Position numbers and translations under genes: made by a program
Shown: in pieces, positions 7,606 to 16,092 of the stretch
Position numbering within the stretch: position 1 is the first letter of the stretch
Layout: each line of letters starts with the position of its first letter
Assembly (NCBI GenBank): GCA_946414115.1
Contig: CAMKNF010000014.1
Location: 1 to 19,901, forward strand
Length of the DNA stretch: 19,901 bases
Reading direction: 5' to 3'
Origin: an uncultured Ruminococcus sp.
Lineage (GTDB): Bacteria > Bacillota > Clostridia > Oscillospirales > Acutalibacteraceae
Notes under the pieces: model-generated
What the model saw: the letters and a program-made list of their open reading frames with translations, nothing else
Database searches by the model: none
What the model was told of the DNA's origin: nothing

Positions 7606-8979
7606 TTATTCTTCAGATTGTGCAACCTTCATCATAATTGCACATTCCATTCTCTTTTTAAACAGCTCGCAGCCGTATTTATAGATTCCACTTATTGAGC
7701 CTGTTGCGTGGTATGCATTTGCCGCACAGCCGCCGCTGCAATAAAGCTTTGCCCAGCAATTTTTGCAATCCTCTCTTGCATATGCATTGCAGAGCTTAAA
7801 TTCATTCTGAACGTCGGTATTTGTAACACCTTCGTAGATATTGCCAAGACTGTACTTCGGGTCGCCCACAAACTGGTGACACGGAAAAAGCTCTCCCCAA
7901 GGGGTTACAGCCATATATTCCGTACCCGAGCCGCATCCCGAAATACGCTTATAAATGCAGGGGCCGCCTGTTAAATCAATCATATAGTGATAGAAAGTAA
8001 TCGGTTTACCCTCTTTTTCACGTCTTAACATATCCTTTGCAAGAAGCTCATACTGTTCAAAAAGCACAGGCAAATCATCATATGTAAGAGCATACGGATC
8101 ATCAGGTGCGCAAACAACAGGCTCCATTGAAAGCTCGGTAAAACCAAGGTCAGCCATATGGAAAATATCATTTGTGAAGTCAGTGTTGTTGTGCGTGTAT
8201 GTACCACGAACGTAGTAGCCTTTGTTGCCTCTCTTTTTGACAAATTCCTGAAATTTTGGAACAATTATATCATAGCTTCCCTTGCCGTTGACCGTTTTGC
8301 GCAGATTATCGTGGATCTCCTTTCTGCCGTCAAGGCTTAAAACAACGTTGTGACATTCCTTGTTGGCAAATTCTATTACGTCATCGTCAACGAGCATTCC
8401 GTTAGTTGTAAGAGTAAAGCGGAAGTTTTTATTCTTTTCTTTTTCAATGCTCCTTGCATAAGCGACAATCTGCTTTACAACATCAAAGTTCATCAAAGGC
8501 TCGCCGCCGAAAAAGTCCACCTCAAGATTTACTCTGCTGCCGGAATTTTCAACAAGAAAGTCAATTGCCCTCTTGCCTGTTTCAAAGCTCATAAGCGCTC
8601 TGTCACCGTGATATTTGCCCTGACTTGCAAAGCAGTATTCGCAGTTGAGATTACAGGTATGAGCAATGTGCAGACAGAGCGCCTTTATAACCGTATTTCT
8701 TGACTTAAAATCAAATGCAAGGTTTTCGTATTTATCCTCTGTAAAAAGCTTTCCTTGTTCTTTAAGCTCTTCAACGTCATCAATGCAGTTATTTACTTCC
8801 TGTTCTGTAATTTCGGGATTGTCGGCATATTTTTTTAGCATTGCCGCAACAATTGCATTTCTGTCGTTATTTTCATACATTTGTATAACGTCGTAAGCAA
8901 GCTCATCTACGCAATGAACACTTCCGCTGAAAACGTCAAGAACTATATTGTATCCGTTAAGTTTGTACTGGTGTATCAT
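7606..8979 (-). CDS. scfB: SCIFF peptide maturase, radical SAM with SPASM domain
   Basis: 457 residues. It builds thioether cross-links between cysteines of the SCIFF peptide and other residues (a ranthipeptide-type RiPP). An N-terminal peptide-recognition region (about 1-95) precedes the radical-SAM core with C109-N-L-N-C113-E-Y-C116 for the SAM-binding 4Fe-4S cluster and the GGEP motif (158-161). The C-terminal SPASM/twitch region holds cysteines for auxiliary clusters: C341, C349, C367, C405, C408, C414, C418, C437, C446. The spacing CxxCxxxxxCxxxC (405-418) is the SPASM signature. The precursor gene lies 81 nt upstream in the same direction, which confirms the assignment. The start at 8979 has GGAG 7 nt upstream. 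A weak hairpin between precursor and maturase probably lowers its expression relative to the peptide. Confidence 0.95.
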   Translation of the reverse strand: MIHQYKLNGYNIVLDVFSGSVHCVDELAYDVIQMYENNDRNAIVAAMLKKYADNPEITEQEVNNCIDDVEELKEQGKLFTEDKYENLAFDFKSRNTVIKALCLHIAHTCNLNCEYCFASQGKYHGDRALMSFETGKRAIDFLVENSGSRVNLEVDFFGGEPLMNFDVVKQIVAYARSIEKEKNKNFRFTLTTNGMLVDDDVIEFANKECHNVVLSLDGRKEIHDNLRKTVNGKGSYDIIVPKFQEFVKKRGNKGYYVRGTYTHNNTDFTNDIFHMADLGFTELSMEPVVCAPDDPYALTYDDLPVLFEQYELLAKDMLRREKEGKPITFYHYMIDLTGGPCIYKRISGCGSGTEYMAVTPWGELFPCHQFVGDPKYSLGNIYEGVTNTDVQNEFKLCNAYAREDCKNCWAKLYCSGGCAANAYHATGSISGIYKYGCELFKKRMECAIMMKVAQSEE

Positions 8980-9004
8980 ATTATCTCCGTTTTGACAAAA
9001 GGAA

Positions 9005-9032
9005 AGCCGTTAAACCTCAAGGTAAAACGGCT
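9005..9032 (-). terminator. Weak hairpin between scfA and scfB, possible attenuator
   Basis: On the minus strand, AGCCGTT and AACGGCT (9026-9032 with 9005-9011) form a 7-bp stem, with a 2x2 internal bulge and a further 3-bp stem above. The transcript continues as TTTCCTTTTG, an imperfect T-tract. It would let part of the transcription through into scfB, giving more peptide than enzyme; this is inference. Confidence 0.5.
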
Positions 9033-9060
9033 GTTAAATCCTTAATTCAGTAAATTTTAA

Positions 9061-9213
9061 TTATTTCTCGCTTAAGCACTTCTCACACTGCTGGTTAGCA
9101 ACACCGCAGGAAGTTTTGCAAGCTGACTGACAAGAAGTCTGGCACTCGCCGCAACCGCCTGTCTTAACGCTCTTCTTAAGGTCACGAGTTTCAATAGTTT
9201 TAATTCTTTTCAT
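9061..9213 (-). CDS. scfA: SCIFF ranthipeptide precursor
   Basis: 50 residues. The conserved leader MKRIKTIETRDLKKSVKTG is followed by a cysteine-rich core with C21, C24, C28, C32, C36, C43 and C46. The core spacing CxxCxxxCxxxCxxxC, with the QTSCQSACKTSC pattern, is the hallmark of SCIFF (six cysteines in forty-five residues). It is the substrate of the maturase encoded downstream; its biological role is not settled, with signalling proposed in clostridia. This copy has seven cysteines, because the C-terminus ends CEKCLSEK. The ATG at 9213 follows AAGGAG (9224-9229). It has its own promoter immediately after the stop of the PLP-enzyme gene. Confidence 0.96.
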   Translation of the reverse strand: MKRIKTIETRDLKKSVKTGGCGECQTSCQSACKTSCGVANQQCEKCLSEK

Positions 9214-9247
9214 TGCAATCATTCTCCTTGTAAGAATTTATAAATAA

Positions 9248-9276
9248 ATCTTACCACAGTCTTTAATATTTGTCAA
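9248..9276 (-). promoter_or_regulatory. Promoter of scfA-scfB
   Basis: On the minus strand, a perfect TTGACA (-35, 9271-9276) and TAAGAT (-10, 9248-9253) are 17 nt apart; a TGG before the -10 makes it an extended -10. The -35 box contains the TGA stop codon of the upstream PLP-enzyme gene. The start lies near 9241, leaving a leader of about 28 nt. Confidence 0.75.
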
Positions 9277-10685
9277 TCATTTTCAGCGGCATATATGTAA
9301 TCGGGCATAGATTTTTTTGTTGAGTTGATTTGAATATTATTCGAAAATAGAATATTAATTTGATTAATTAATTTACCCGTAATAATCTCTCCCGGTACAA
9401 TAAGCGGTATTCCGGGAGGATACGCCCAGATGTATTCAAGCGATACTCTTACCTGTGCCTTTTGAAATGGGATTTTTTCTGCTCTGAAATTATTTTTTTG
9501 GTATGGAAAAAAATTCCGCTTTGGTATTTCATAAAAATTATAATTGGAATGTGATTTTTCGTTTTTATTCAATGTTCTGTCAATTTCAAGCAATGCGTTT
9601 TTTAGTTTGCCAAAACCTTCGTCGCTATCACACACGGAAGTCATTGCAATTACATAATCGGTGTATGACATTTCTGTTTCAATCTTATATTTATCTCTTA
9701 AAATTCTTGCAAGCTCTGTTCCACTGATGTTTGAAGCAGCCGTTGAAATTACTATTTTACCAAAGTCATAAGCAAAGCATTTTTCAATAAATGATTTATC
9801 ATTGTATAAAACAGTAAGATTATCAAGAGAAATTGTATCGCAATAGAAATTATCCAGTCTTTTTGTATAAACTTCAAAATCGTTTTTATTTTCAGAAATA
9901 TAGTCAAGACAATTTTCAATTGCGCTCATAAGTATGTATGACGGACTGCTCGTTTCAAAGACAGATAGATTTTCCTGCAATTTGTCAGACAATTCTGAAT
10001 TGTCAGTAAGTAATAAGGCAGTTTGCGTAAAAGACGGCAATGTTTTATGTAAGCTGACAACCGCAACATCTGCACCGCATCTTACGGCTTCACTCGGGAA
10101 TTTTTCAGAAAACGGGAAATGCGCTCCATGCGCTTCATCAACAAAAAGCATAGCTCCGTTTTTATGACAAATATCGGCAATAGCTTTTATATCCGATACA
10201 ACTCCCTCGTACGTCGGAGAGGTTATAACAACAAGCTTTGTATCAGGATTTTCTCTTAAAAGCTCTTCAAGCTTATGAGGAGAAACAGAAGTAAAAACGC
10301 CGTTATTTTCGTCATACTCCGGCAAAATGTATTCGGGATTAAGACCACATAGCTCAATTGCGTTGTAAACTGACTTGTGACAATTGCGTGAAACAATTAT
10401 TTTATCTCCAAAGTTTGTCATAGCACGAATTGATGATAAAATTCCGCCTGTTGAACCGTTTACAAGAAGAAATGCACGATTAACCCTATATAACTTTTCT
10501 GCCTTCTTTTCAATCTCTCTTATGCATCCGCAGGCGTTGTGAAGATTATCAAAGCCTTCAATCTCTGTTAAATCAATACCATACGGAATTAAACCGTCAT
10601 TTAAAATATCATTTCTCTTATGTCCCGGCATATGAAAAGGATATATGCCGCTATCTTTGTAACTTTTAAGCTTATCGTACAGCAT
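9273..10685 (-). CDS. Orn/Lys/Arg decarboxylase-family PLP enzyme
   Basis: 470 residues. It belongs to the fold-type I PLP enzymes of the Orn/Lys/Arg decarboxylase family (SpeA/YaaO-like), which remove CO2 from a basic amino acid to make a polyamine or diamine. Marks are the N-terminal FHMPGHKR (17-24), the substrate-side LVNGSTGGILSSIRAM (74-89), D183 and H186 in FVDEAHGAHFPF, and the PLP Schiff-base lysine K214 in SLHKTLPSFTQ. The C-terminal small domain includes AYPPGIPLIVPGE. Substrate (arginine or lysine) cannot be decided. The ATG at 10685 has GGAGG directly upstream. It follows prfC by 19 nt, so the two are probably co-transcribed. Its 3' end overlaps the scfA promoter, with no terminator between. 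Confidence 0.88.
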   Translation of the reverse strand: MLYDKLKSYKDSGIYPFHMPGHKRNDILNDGLIPYGIDLTEIEGFDNLHNACGCIREIEKKAEKLYRVNRAFLLVNGSTGGILSSIRAMTNFGDKIIVSRNCHKSVYNAIELCGLNPEYILPEYDENNGVFTSVSPHKLEELLRENPDTKLVVITSPTYEGVVSDIKAIADICHKNGAMLFVDEAHGAHFPFSEKFPSEAVRCGADVAVVSLHKTLPSFTQTALLLTDNSELSDKLQENLSVFETSSPSYILMSAIENCLDYISENKNDFEVYTKRLDNFYCDTISLDNLTVLYNDKSFIEKCFAYDFGKIVISTAASNISGTELARILRDKYKIETEMSYTDYVIAMTSVCDSDEGFGKLKNALLEIDRTLNKNEKSHSNYNFYEIPKRNFFPYQKNNFRAEKIPFQKAQVRVSLEYIWAYPPGIPLIVPGEIITGKLINQINILFSNNIQINSTKKSMPDYIYAAEND

Positions 10686-10704
10686 ATATCCTCCGTATTT
10701 ATTG

Positions 10705-12291
10705 TTAGTTAGTGCCGAATTCTCTTAATTCAAGTCCTTTGTTGTGTTCAAGCGCCCAGTCAATGCTCCAATAGCTTGTAAATAGCAATAAATGATTGCC
10801 CTTTAAATCCTGAATACGCTTTGTGTCTGACGCAAGGTCGAGTGCTTTGGGGTCAACATCATCATTCACAATCCATCTGATATATTCATAAGGAAGAGAT
10901 TCCATAACTATGTCTACGTTGTACTCATTTTCAAGACGATATTTCAGAACGTCAAACTGAAGTACGCCGACAACGCCGACGATTACTTCCTCCATACCTG
11001 CGTCAAGCTCTTGGAAAATCTGAATTGCACCCTCCTGTGCAATCTGGCTTGTTCCCTTGATAAACTGCTTGCGTTTCATTGTGTCCTTCTGACGTACAAG
11101 AGCAAAATGTTCGGGAGCAAAGGTAGGAATACCCTTGAATTGCACCTTGTGGTTTGCAGAACAGATTGTATCGCCGATTGAGAAAATACCGGGGTCAAAC
11201 ACGCCGATAATATCGCCGGCATATGCTTCGTCAACAATTTCTCTCTCCTGTGCCATAATCTGCTGTGGCTGTGAAAGGCGCATTTTCTTGTTGCCCTGAA
11301 CGTGGAACACTTCCATATTCTTTTCAAACTTACCGCTGCAAATTCGCATAAATGCAATTCTGTCACGGTGCGCCTTATTCATATTCGCTTGAATTTTGAA
11401 CACGAATGCTGAAAAATCCTCCGACATCGGGTCAATTTCTTCACTGACGGTTTCTCTCGGTAAGGGTGAAGTTGTAAGCTTTAAGAACTGTTCAAGGAAC
11501 GGTTCAACACCAAAGTTTGTAAGAGCCGAGCCAAAGAATACGGGAGTTAGCTTGCCGTTTCTTACAGCGTCAAGGTCAAATTCATCACCTGCACCGTCGA
11601 GCAGCTCAATATCATCAAACAAATCCTGTTTATGGTAATAGCCGATTGTATCTTCAAGCGATGGGTCATCAAGAGTCAGCTCCTCTTTTTCAACCTCTTT
11701 CTGTCCGTTATTTGCAGTAAACGAGAGGATTTTCCTTGAATTTCTGTCGAAAACTCCCTTAAATTCCTTACCGGAACCGATTGGCCAGTTTATAGGATAG
11801 GTATTGATTCCAAGTACGTTTTCAATATCTTCAAGTAAGTCAAAGGGATTCTTGGCGTCCCTGTCCATTTTATTGATAAAGGTAATAATCGGAATGTTAC
11901 GCATTACGCAGACTTTGAAAAGCTTAATTGTCTGTTTCTCAACACCCTTTGAGCCGTCAATTACCATTACGGCTGAATCGGCAGCCATAAGCGTTCTGTA
12001 GGTATCCTCCGAGAAGTCCTCGTGTCCCGGTGTGTCAAGAATATTGATACAGTAGCCGTTGTACTTAAACTGCAAAACAGACGAGGTAACGGAAATACCA
12101 CGCTGTTTTTCAATTTCCATCCAGTCGGAAACTGCGTGCTTTGCAGTCCTCTTGCCCTTTACCGAGCCTGCAAGATTAATTGCTCCACCGTAGAGCAACA
12201 GCTTTTCAGTAAGCGTTGTTTTACCTGCGTCAGGGTGCGAAATAATCGCAAAGGTTCTGCGTTTGCTGATTTCATCTCTTAAAGAACTCAT
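10705..12291 (-). CDS. prfC: Peptide chain release factor 3 (RF3)
   Basis: 528 residues, the usual RF3 length. RF3 is a translational GTPase that recycles RF1/RF2 from the ribosome after termination. G motifs are all intact: G1 SHPDAGKT (18-25), G2 region RGISVTSSV (64-72), G3 DTPGH (86-90) and G4 NKMD (140-143). The continuous beta-barrel region and the C-terminal domain with RIQDLKGNHLLLFTSYWSIDWALEHN are typical of PrfC rather than EF-G or TetM. The ATG at 12291 has AAAGGA upstream. It is the first gene of a unit with the PLP decarboxylase and has its own promoter, divergent from hemW. Confidence 0.96.
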   Translation of the reverse strand: MSSLRDEISKRRTFAIISHPDAGKTTLTEKLLLYGGAINLAGSVKGKRTAKHAVSDWMEIEKQRGISVTSSVLQFKYNGYCINILDTPGHEDFSEDTYRTLMAADSAVMVIDGSKGVEKQTIKLFKVCVMRNIPIITFINKMDRDAKNPFDLLEDIENVLGINTYPINWPIGSGKEFKGVFDRNSRKILSFTANNGQKEVEKEELTLDDPSLEDTIGYYHKQDLFDDIELLDGAGDEFDLDAVRNGKLTPVFFGSALTNFGVEPFLEQFLKLTTSPLPRETVSEEIDPMSEDFSAFVFKIQANMNKAHRDRIAFMRICSGKFEKNMEVFHVQGNKKMRLSQPQQIMAQEREIVDEAYAGDIIGVFDPGIFSIGDTICSANHKVQFKGIPTFAPEHFALVRQKDTMKRKQFIKGTSQIAQEGAIQIFQELDAGMEEVIVGVVGVLQFDVLKYRLENEYNVDIVMESLPYEYIRWIVNDDVDPKALDLASDTKRIQDLKGNHLLLFTSYWSIDWALEHNKGLELREFGTN

Positions 12292-12346
12292 AAAATACTA
12301 TCCTTTCGGAGCAGTTTTTGAATTAAATATACATCCACAATTTTAT

Positions 12347-12376
12347 ATTTTACTATTTTATTACGGTATATGTCAA
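12347..12376 (-). promoter_or_regulatory. Promoter of prfC
   Basis: On the minus strand, a perfect TTGACA (12371-12376) and TAAAAT (12347-12352) are 18 nt apart. The predicted start is near 12340, with a leader of about 50 nt. Confidence 0.7.
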
Positions 12377-12419
12377 CTAAAATGCGATAAATAATTTTAA
12401 AATAAATTAATACAAAAGC

Positions 12420-12451
12420 TTGACAAAAAAATTAAAATGTTGTAATATAAT
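12420..12451 (+). promoter_or_regulatory. Promoter of hemW
   Basis: A perfect TTGACA (12420-12425) precedes the box TAATATAAT (12443-12451). TAATAT gives 17-nt spacing; the better-matched TATAAT (12446-12451) gives 20 nt. Either way transcription starts near 12456-12458, leaving a leader of about 100 nt. Confidence 0.7.
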
Positions 12452-12506
12452 CGTGTAAAAGGTTGAAAAACAGATTTTTCCTATTTTTTCATATACCTTC
12501 CAAATC

Positions 12507-12532
12507 GAGCCGGAAACGTTTGTTTCCGGCTC
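12507..12532 (+). other. Strong hairpin in the hemW leader
   Basis: A perfect 11-bp stem (GAGCCGGAAAC 12507-12517 with GTTTCCGGCTC 12522-12532) is closed by a GTTT loop, about 23 nt before the hemW ATG. No T-tract follows on the plus strand, so it is not an ordinary terminator. It may stabilise or regulate the mRNA; I recognise no known riboswitch. Confidence 0.6.
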
Positions 12533-12555
12533 AAACACATTTATGAGGTTATTTT

Positions 12556-13656
12556 ATGAGCAATACTATCGGTCTTTATATTCACATTCCGTTTTGTAAA
12601 AGCAAATGCCCCTACTGCGACTTTTTCAGCGGCAGAGCAAGCGAAAATGACTACGATAATTATATTAAAACTTTGTCGGATAACATTAGCTTATGGAGTA
12701 CAAAAACGGATAAAGCAGTATCAAGCGTTTATTTCGGCGGAGGAACTCCGAGTATTTTAGGAGCTGAAAGGCTTTCGCTATTACTTAATAAGATTAAAGA
12801 AGAATTTAGCGTTGCCGATAATGCTGAAATTACGGTTGAAGTAAATCCCGATTCTGGCAAAACGCTTGATTTTGATTTGCTAAAGTTGAACGGTTTTAAC
12901 AGAATTTCCGTAGGTATGCAGAGCGCTGTTGAACAGGAGCTTAAAGCACTTGGCAGAATACACAGCATAAATGATGCAGAAGTAACAATAAAAAGAGCGC
13001 AAAATGCAGGAATAGAAAATATTTCCCTTGACCTTATGCTTGGTATTCCCTATCAGACTATTGACAGTCTTAAAAAATCAATTGGCTTTTGTGCAAGTTG
13101 CGGTGTTACTCATATTTCTTCATATATTCTAAAAATTGAAAGCGGAACTGTATTTGAAAAAATACAGGACAAGCTTGAATTACCCGACGAGGACAGTCAG
13201 GCTCAGCTTTATCTTTTTGCGGTCGATTATCTTAAAAAACTCGGCTTTAAACAATATGAGATTTCAAATTTTTCAAAATACGGATACGAAAGCAGACACA
13301 ATATTAATTATTGGAAATGCGGCGAATATATTGGTATAGGACCGTCTGCTCATTCATTTTTTGACGGTAAAAGATTTTACTACAGCCGCAATATGGAAGA
13401 TTTCATAGAGAATAAAACCTATTTTGACTGCTACGGTGGTGATAAGGAAGAATTCATTATGCTTTCATTAAGGCTTAAAAGCGGCTTGAATTTTAAAGAA
13501 TATAGAGAAAGGTATAATGAAGATTTTCCGAAAGACAAAATAAAAAACATCAAAAAATTTGCGGTTATGGGTTATATGGAACTTAATGATGACTGTGCGT
13601 ATTTTACCCCTAAAGGTTATCTTGTTTCAAATGCGATAATAAGTGAATTAATATAA
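12556..13656 (+). CDS. hemW: HemW-type radical SAM protein (coproporphyrinogen oxidase-like)
   Basis: 366 residues. The radical-SAM cluster motif C14-K-S-K-C18-P-Y-C21-D-F sits right at the N-terminus, as in HemW, followed by VYFGGGTPS (the GGGTPS motif), TVEVNPDSG, and RISVGMQS in the barrel. HemW is a heme-binding chaperone that was long annotated as oxygen-independent coproporphyrinogen III oxidase. True HemN is longer and carries extra N-terminal residues before the cluster, absent here, so HemW is favoured. The ATG at 12556 follows a GAGG site. No other heme genes are near, and it is not next to lepA or hrcA as in many Firmicutes. It is a single-gene unit with its own promoter and terminator. 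Confidence 0.9.
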   Translation: MSNTIGLYIHIPFCKSKCPYCDFFSGRASENDYDNYIKTLSDNISLWSTKTDKAVSSVYFGGGTPSILGAERLSLLLNKIKEEFSVADNAEITVEVNPDSGKTLDFDLLKLNGFNRISVGMQSAVEQELKALGRIHSINDAEVTIKRAQNAGIENISLDLMLGIPYQTIDSLKKSIGFCASCGVTHISSYILKIESGTVFEKIQDKLELPDEDSQAQLYLFAVDYLKKLGFKQYEISNFSKYGYESRHNINYWKCGEYIGIGPSAHSFFDGKRFYYSRNMEDFIENKTYFDCYGGDKEEFIMLSLRLKSGLNFKEYRERYNEDFPKDKIKNIKKFAVMGYMELNDDCAYFTPKGYLVSNAIISELI

Positions 13657-13688
13657 AAATACGCCCTGATAATGAGGGCGTATTTTTA
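13654..13688. terminator. Bidirectional Rho-independent terminator
   Basis: A perfect 14-bp stem (13654-13667 with 13675-13688) has a GC-rich core ACGCCCT/AGGGCGT, A/T tracts on both sides and a 7-nt loop. It overlaps the hemW stop and ends both hemW and the convergent five-gene operon. Confidence 0.92.
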
Positions 13689-13695
13689 CGTTAGA

Positions 13696-14733
13696 TTAAA
13701 ATAAAAGAGTAATCATACTATATAAATAACACAAATAAGTTATTATTGTTATTGGTGCAGAAAAATATACTAGCGTTTTCTTGACAGTCGATATTTCAAA
13801 TTCACCTTTACTAAAACGAAACGACTCTTTATGATGTGAAATTTCCATTATAAAAAATACTAATCCGATTATTGTTATTATGCCAAAAACAAGACATACA
13901 CAAAGAAACAGCAAAATAGGAAACAGATTATCCATAACGCCCTCAATAGGATTGCTTTTTATTGAATTGAAATCAATATTGCTTGTGAAGCTTTTAATAA
14001 TCAATGCTCTGACGTTAATTATGAAGTGCAGTATCATAGACGGAAATATAGATTTTGTTTTTAAATAAAGATAACAACAAAGCATTCCGACCGTTGATGC
14101 GAATATTGCGTGTGAGAACTGCTGATGCCATATGCCGAATAAGACTCCTGATGTCACAACAGCAAACAGCTCGCCGAGCTTTTGATTGTTATTGAAAATC
14201 AGACCTCTGAATAAAAGCTCTTCAATAATCGGAGCAAAAATAATTGACGGCACAATATTCACAACATAATTCGGTACTGTTGCAACAGGTGATGAACCGA
14301 AAAACACGTCGTCCGAACTGATAAAATTCAATCCGGTAACTTGTTTTAAAATATTAAGCGGAATTACTGATACTGCTGAAACAATCATTATTACGGCAAA
14401 AGCAATCATAATCCACTTTGTTATCCATCTAATTGACTTCTCGGGTTTGTGAAAACATTGTTTGAGCTTAATTTTATTATTTCTGCCCCTTGTTATGTAA
14501 AAGACAAGCATTGTAACAGGAAAAATAATAAGATATATTGTAAAATACTGAAGAAACAAATCGAAATTTTCTGTTGTAATAATTCCGCTTTTTTTCATTA
14601 GTGACAAAATCTGCGGACGTACAAACTCAAGCAAGCCAATATACAGAACATAATGCACAAGAACGGGAAAAGATGACGTATTTGAAATTGCTCTTATTTT
14701 TTTGCTTGAATATTTGCTTTGATTTTCACTCAT
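13696..14733 (-). CDS. CPBP-family intramembrane glutamic protease
   Basis: 345 residues with about eight hydrophobic segments. The CPBP (Abi, Rce1-like) catalytic set is visible: E171-E172-L-L-F-R176 in APIIEELLFRG, then FGIWH203 and H236 in SMILHFIIN. Members cleave within the membrane; in bacteria they process prenylated or bacteriocin-related peptides or give self-immunity, but no substrate gene lies nearby. It is the last gene of a minus-strand operon, 16 nt after the ABC permease, and is followed by a shared terminator. Its placement after an ABC exporter and an XRE regulator suggests a role in the same response, which is inference. The ATG at 14733 follows an AAGGGAAG site. Confidence 0.88.
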   Translation of the reverse strand: MSENQSKYSSKKIRAISNTSSFPVLVHYVLYIGLLEFVRPQILSLMKKSGIITTENFDLFLQYFTIYLIIFPVTMLVFYITRGRNNKIKLKQCFHKPEKSIRWITKWIMIAFAVIMIVSAVSVIPLNILKQVTGLNFISSDDVFFGSSPVATVPNYVVNIVPSIIFAPIIEELLFRGLIFNNNQKLGELFAVVTSGVLFGIWHQQFSHAIFASTVGMLCCYLYLKTKSIFPSMILHFIINVRALIIKSFTSNIDFNSIKSNPIEGVMDNLFPILLFLCVCLVFGIITIIGLVFFIMEISHHKESFRFSKGEFEISTVKKTLVYFSAPITIITYLCYLYSMITLLF

Positions 14734-14749
14734 AATCGGCTTCCCTTTG

Positions 14750-15988
14750 TTAAGATTTTTTTATTGCTTTAAAAATTGCGCCGAGCTTTGGCGGAGTGCC
14801 ATAGAGCAACACACCTACACGGTAGATTTTTGCAGAAATAACGCCAATCCCGATAACAGATGAAATTAAAATTACAACAGAAATTATGATTTCATATAAC
14901 GGGACAGTGCTCATTGCAATTCGTGTAAACATAGCCATGGGCGATGTAAACGGAATGTAGGAGCATACTCTCATAAGAGTATTATCTACAGAACCGGCTG
15001 ACATTGAGAACATTACTACCATAAATGCGGCAATAAAAATAAACGTAAGCGGCATTACAGAAGTATTAATATCCTCTACCTTTGAAGCAGTTGAGCCGAT
15101 TGCGCCGTATAAAAAGGCGTATATAAAGAATCCGAGTATAAAGAACAACAGCATATATAGCAATAAGTCAAGCGGCATATCGAAGATTGATTTGATTATA
15201 AAATTATCTCCCCAATATGACTTGTTCATATTATAAAACAGGAACGCAGAGCCGAATACTGCAACAAGCTGAATAAGACCTGCAATACAGGAAGCAATCA
15301 CCTTTCCAAACATCATACTGACAGGCTTTGCGCTTGTAATAAGAAGCTCCATTGCACGGGAGCTTTTTTCTGTTGCGACATTAGTAGCTACCATCTGTCC
15401 GTAAAGAAGAATTACCATATACAGTGCAAATATCATTATGTATGTGTAGAAGAAATTTTTTGTCTGATCTTTGCCAAGGCTTGTAGTGTTATGCTCAATC
15501 TGAACATTCATAATTTTGTTTGCGTCCTGCGGCGAAACTCCGCTTTTAACCATAGCGTTTACACGATAAATGTTCTGAAGAACGCTGTCTGCTATCATTG
15601 TTTTTTCATCATAAAGCGAATTGTTATTTACATAATAGTCATATTCTGAATCACTCTTGATTACAAAAGCACATTCTGCTGTTTCAGATGTTATTAAGCT
15701 TTTTACGCTGTCAATTCCGTCATTTGTAATCTGAACATCATAGTCTGCAAAAGCCGATGAAAATGACTCTTTGAGCATATCTGAATTATCAAACGCATCG
15801 TTGACTATCAACATAACAGGTTTTGAATTAGTTGCTTCGGAAGATTGTGAACCAAAGCTTTCGGCGATTTGCGGAAAAAACATAACAACTGCAATTGCCG
15901 CAACGAGAAAAATTGTTATTCCCACAAATACTTTATTTTTAATATAGTTTAACAATTCAAACTTCAATATTGTTTTAAACTGTTTCAT
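14750..15988 (-). CDS. ABC-2 type permease, NatB/YhaP-like
   Basis: 412 residues. The plan is one N-terminal membrane helix (about 20-38), a large extracytoplasmic domain (about 40-180), then five or so helices. TEKSSRAMELLITSAKP, just after the second helix, is the coupling region typical of ABC-2 exporters such as NatB. Export of sodium, antimicrobials or lipids is possible; the substrate is unknown. I place the start at the ATG at 15988, which has AGGAGG 7 nt upstream; a start at 16027 would add 13 residues and has no ribosome site. The ATG overlaps the 3' end of the restored ATPase frame by 14 nt, which fits translational coupling to an intact ATPase. It works with the ATPase upstream. 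Confidence 0.87.
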   Translation of the reverse strand: MKQFKTILKFELLNYIKNKVFVGITIFLVAAIAVVMFFPQIAESFGSQSSEATNSKPVMLIVNDAFDNSDMLKESFSSAFADYDVQITNDGIDSVKSLITSETAECAFVIKSDSEYDYYVNNNSLYDEKTMIADSVLQNIYRVNAMVKSGVSPQDANKIMNVQIEHNTTSLGKDQTKNFFYTYIMIFALYMVILLYGQMVATNVATEKSSRAMELLITSAKPVSMMFGKVIASCIAGLIQLVAVFGSAFLFYNMNKSYWGDNFIIKSIFDMPLDLLLYMLLFFILGFFIYAFLYGAIGSTASKVEDINTSVMPLTFIFIAAFMVVMFSMSAGSVDNTLMRVCSYIPFTSPMAMFTRIAMSTVPLYEIIISVVILISSVIGIGVISAKIYRVGVLLYGTPPKLGAIFKAIKKS

Positions 15989-16092
15989 TTTTATCCTCCT
16001 GTTCCCCTTTACTTGTGTACTGAACAAAAATATCGTTAAGAGAAGGCTCGAAAACTTTTATTTCGTCAATATCAAAATTCTCCGTAAGCTCC
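15975..16092 (-). pseudogene. Out-of-frame 3' end of the ABC ATPase gene
   Basis: In the +1 frame relative to the ATPase, the minus strand encodes ELTENFDIDEIKVFEPSL and then NDIFVQYTSKGEQEDKNETV, ending in TAA at 15975-15977. EPSLNDIF is the usual ending of the C-terminal domain (DUF4162 type) of this ATPase family. With one G of the GG at 16091-16092 left out, the frame joins residue R266 (CGT) directly to this segment, giving a normal 304-residue protein that overlaps the permease start by 14 nt. The segment is therefore a displaced 3' end, not a separate gene. Confidence 0.85.
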
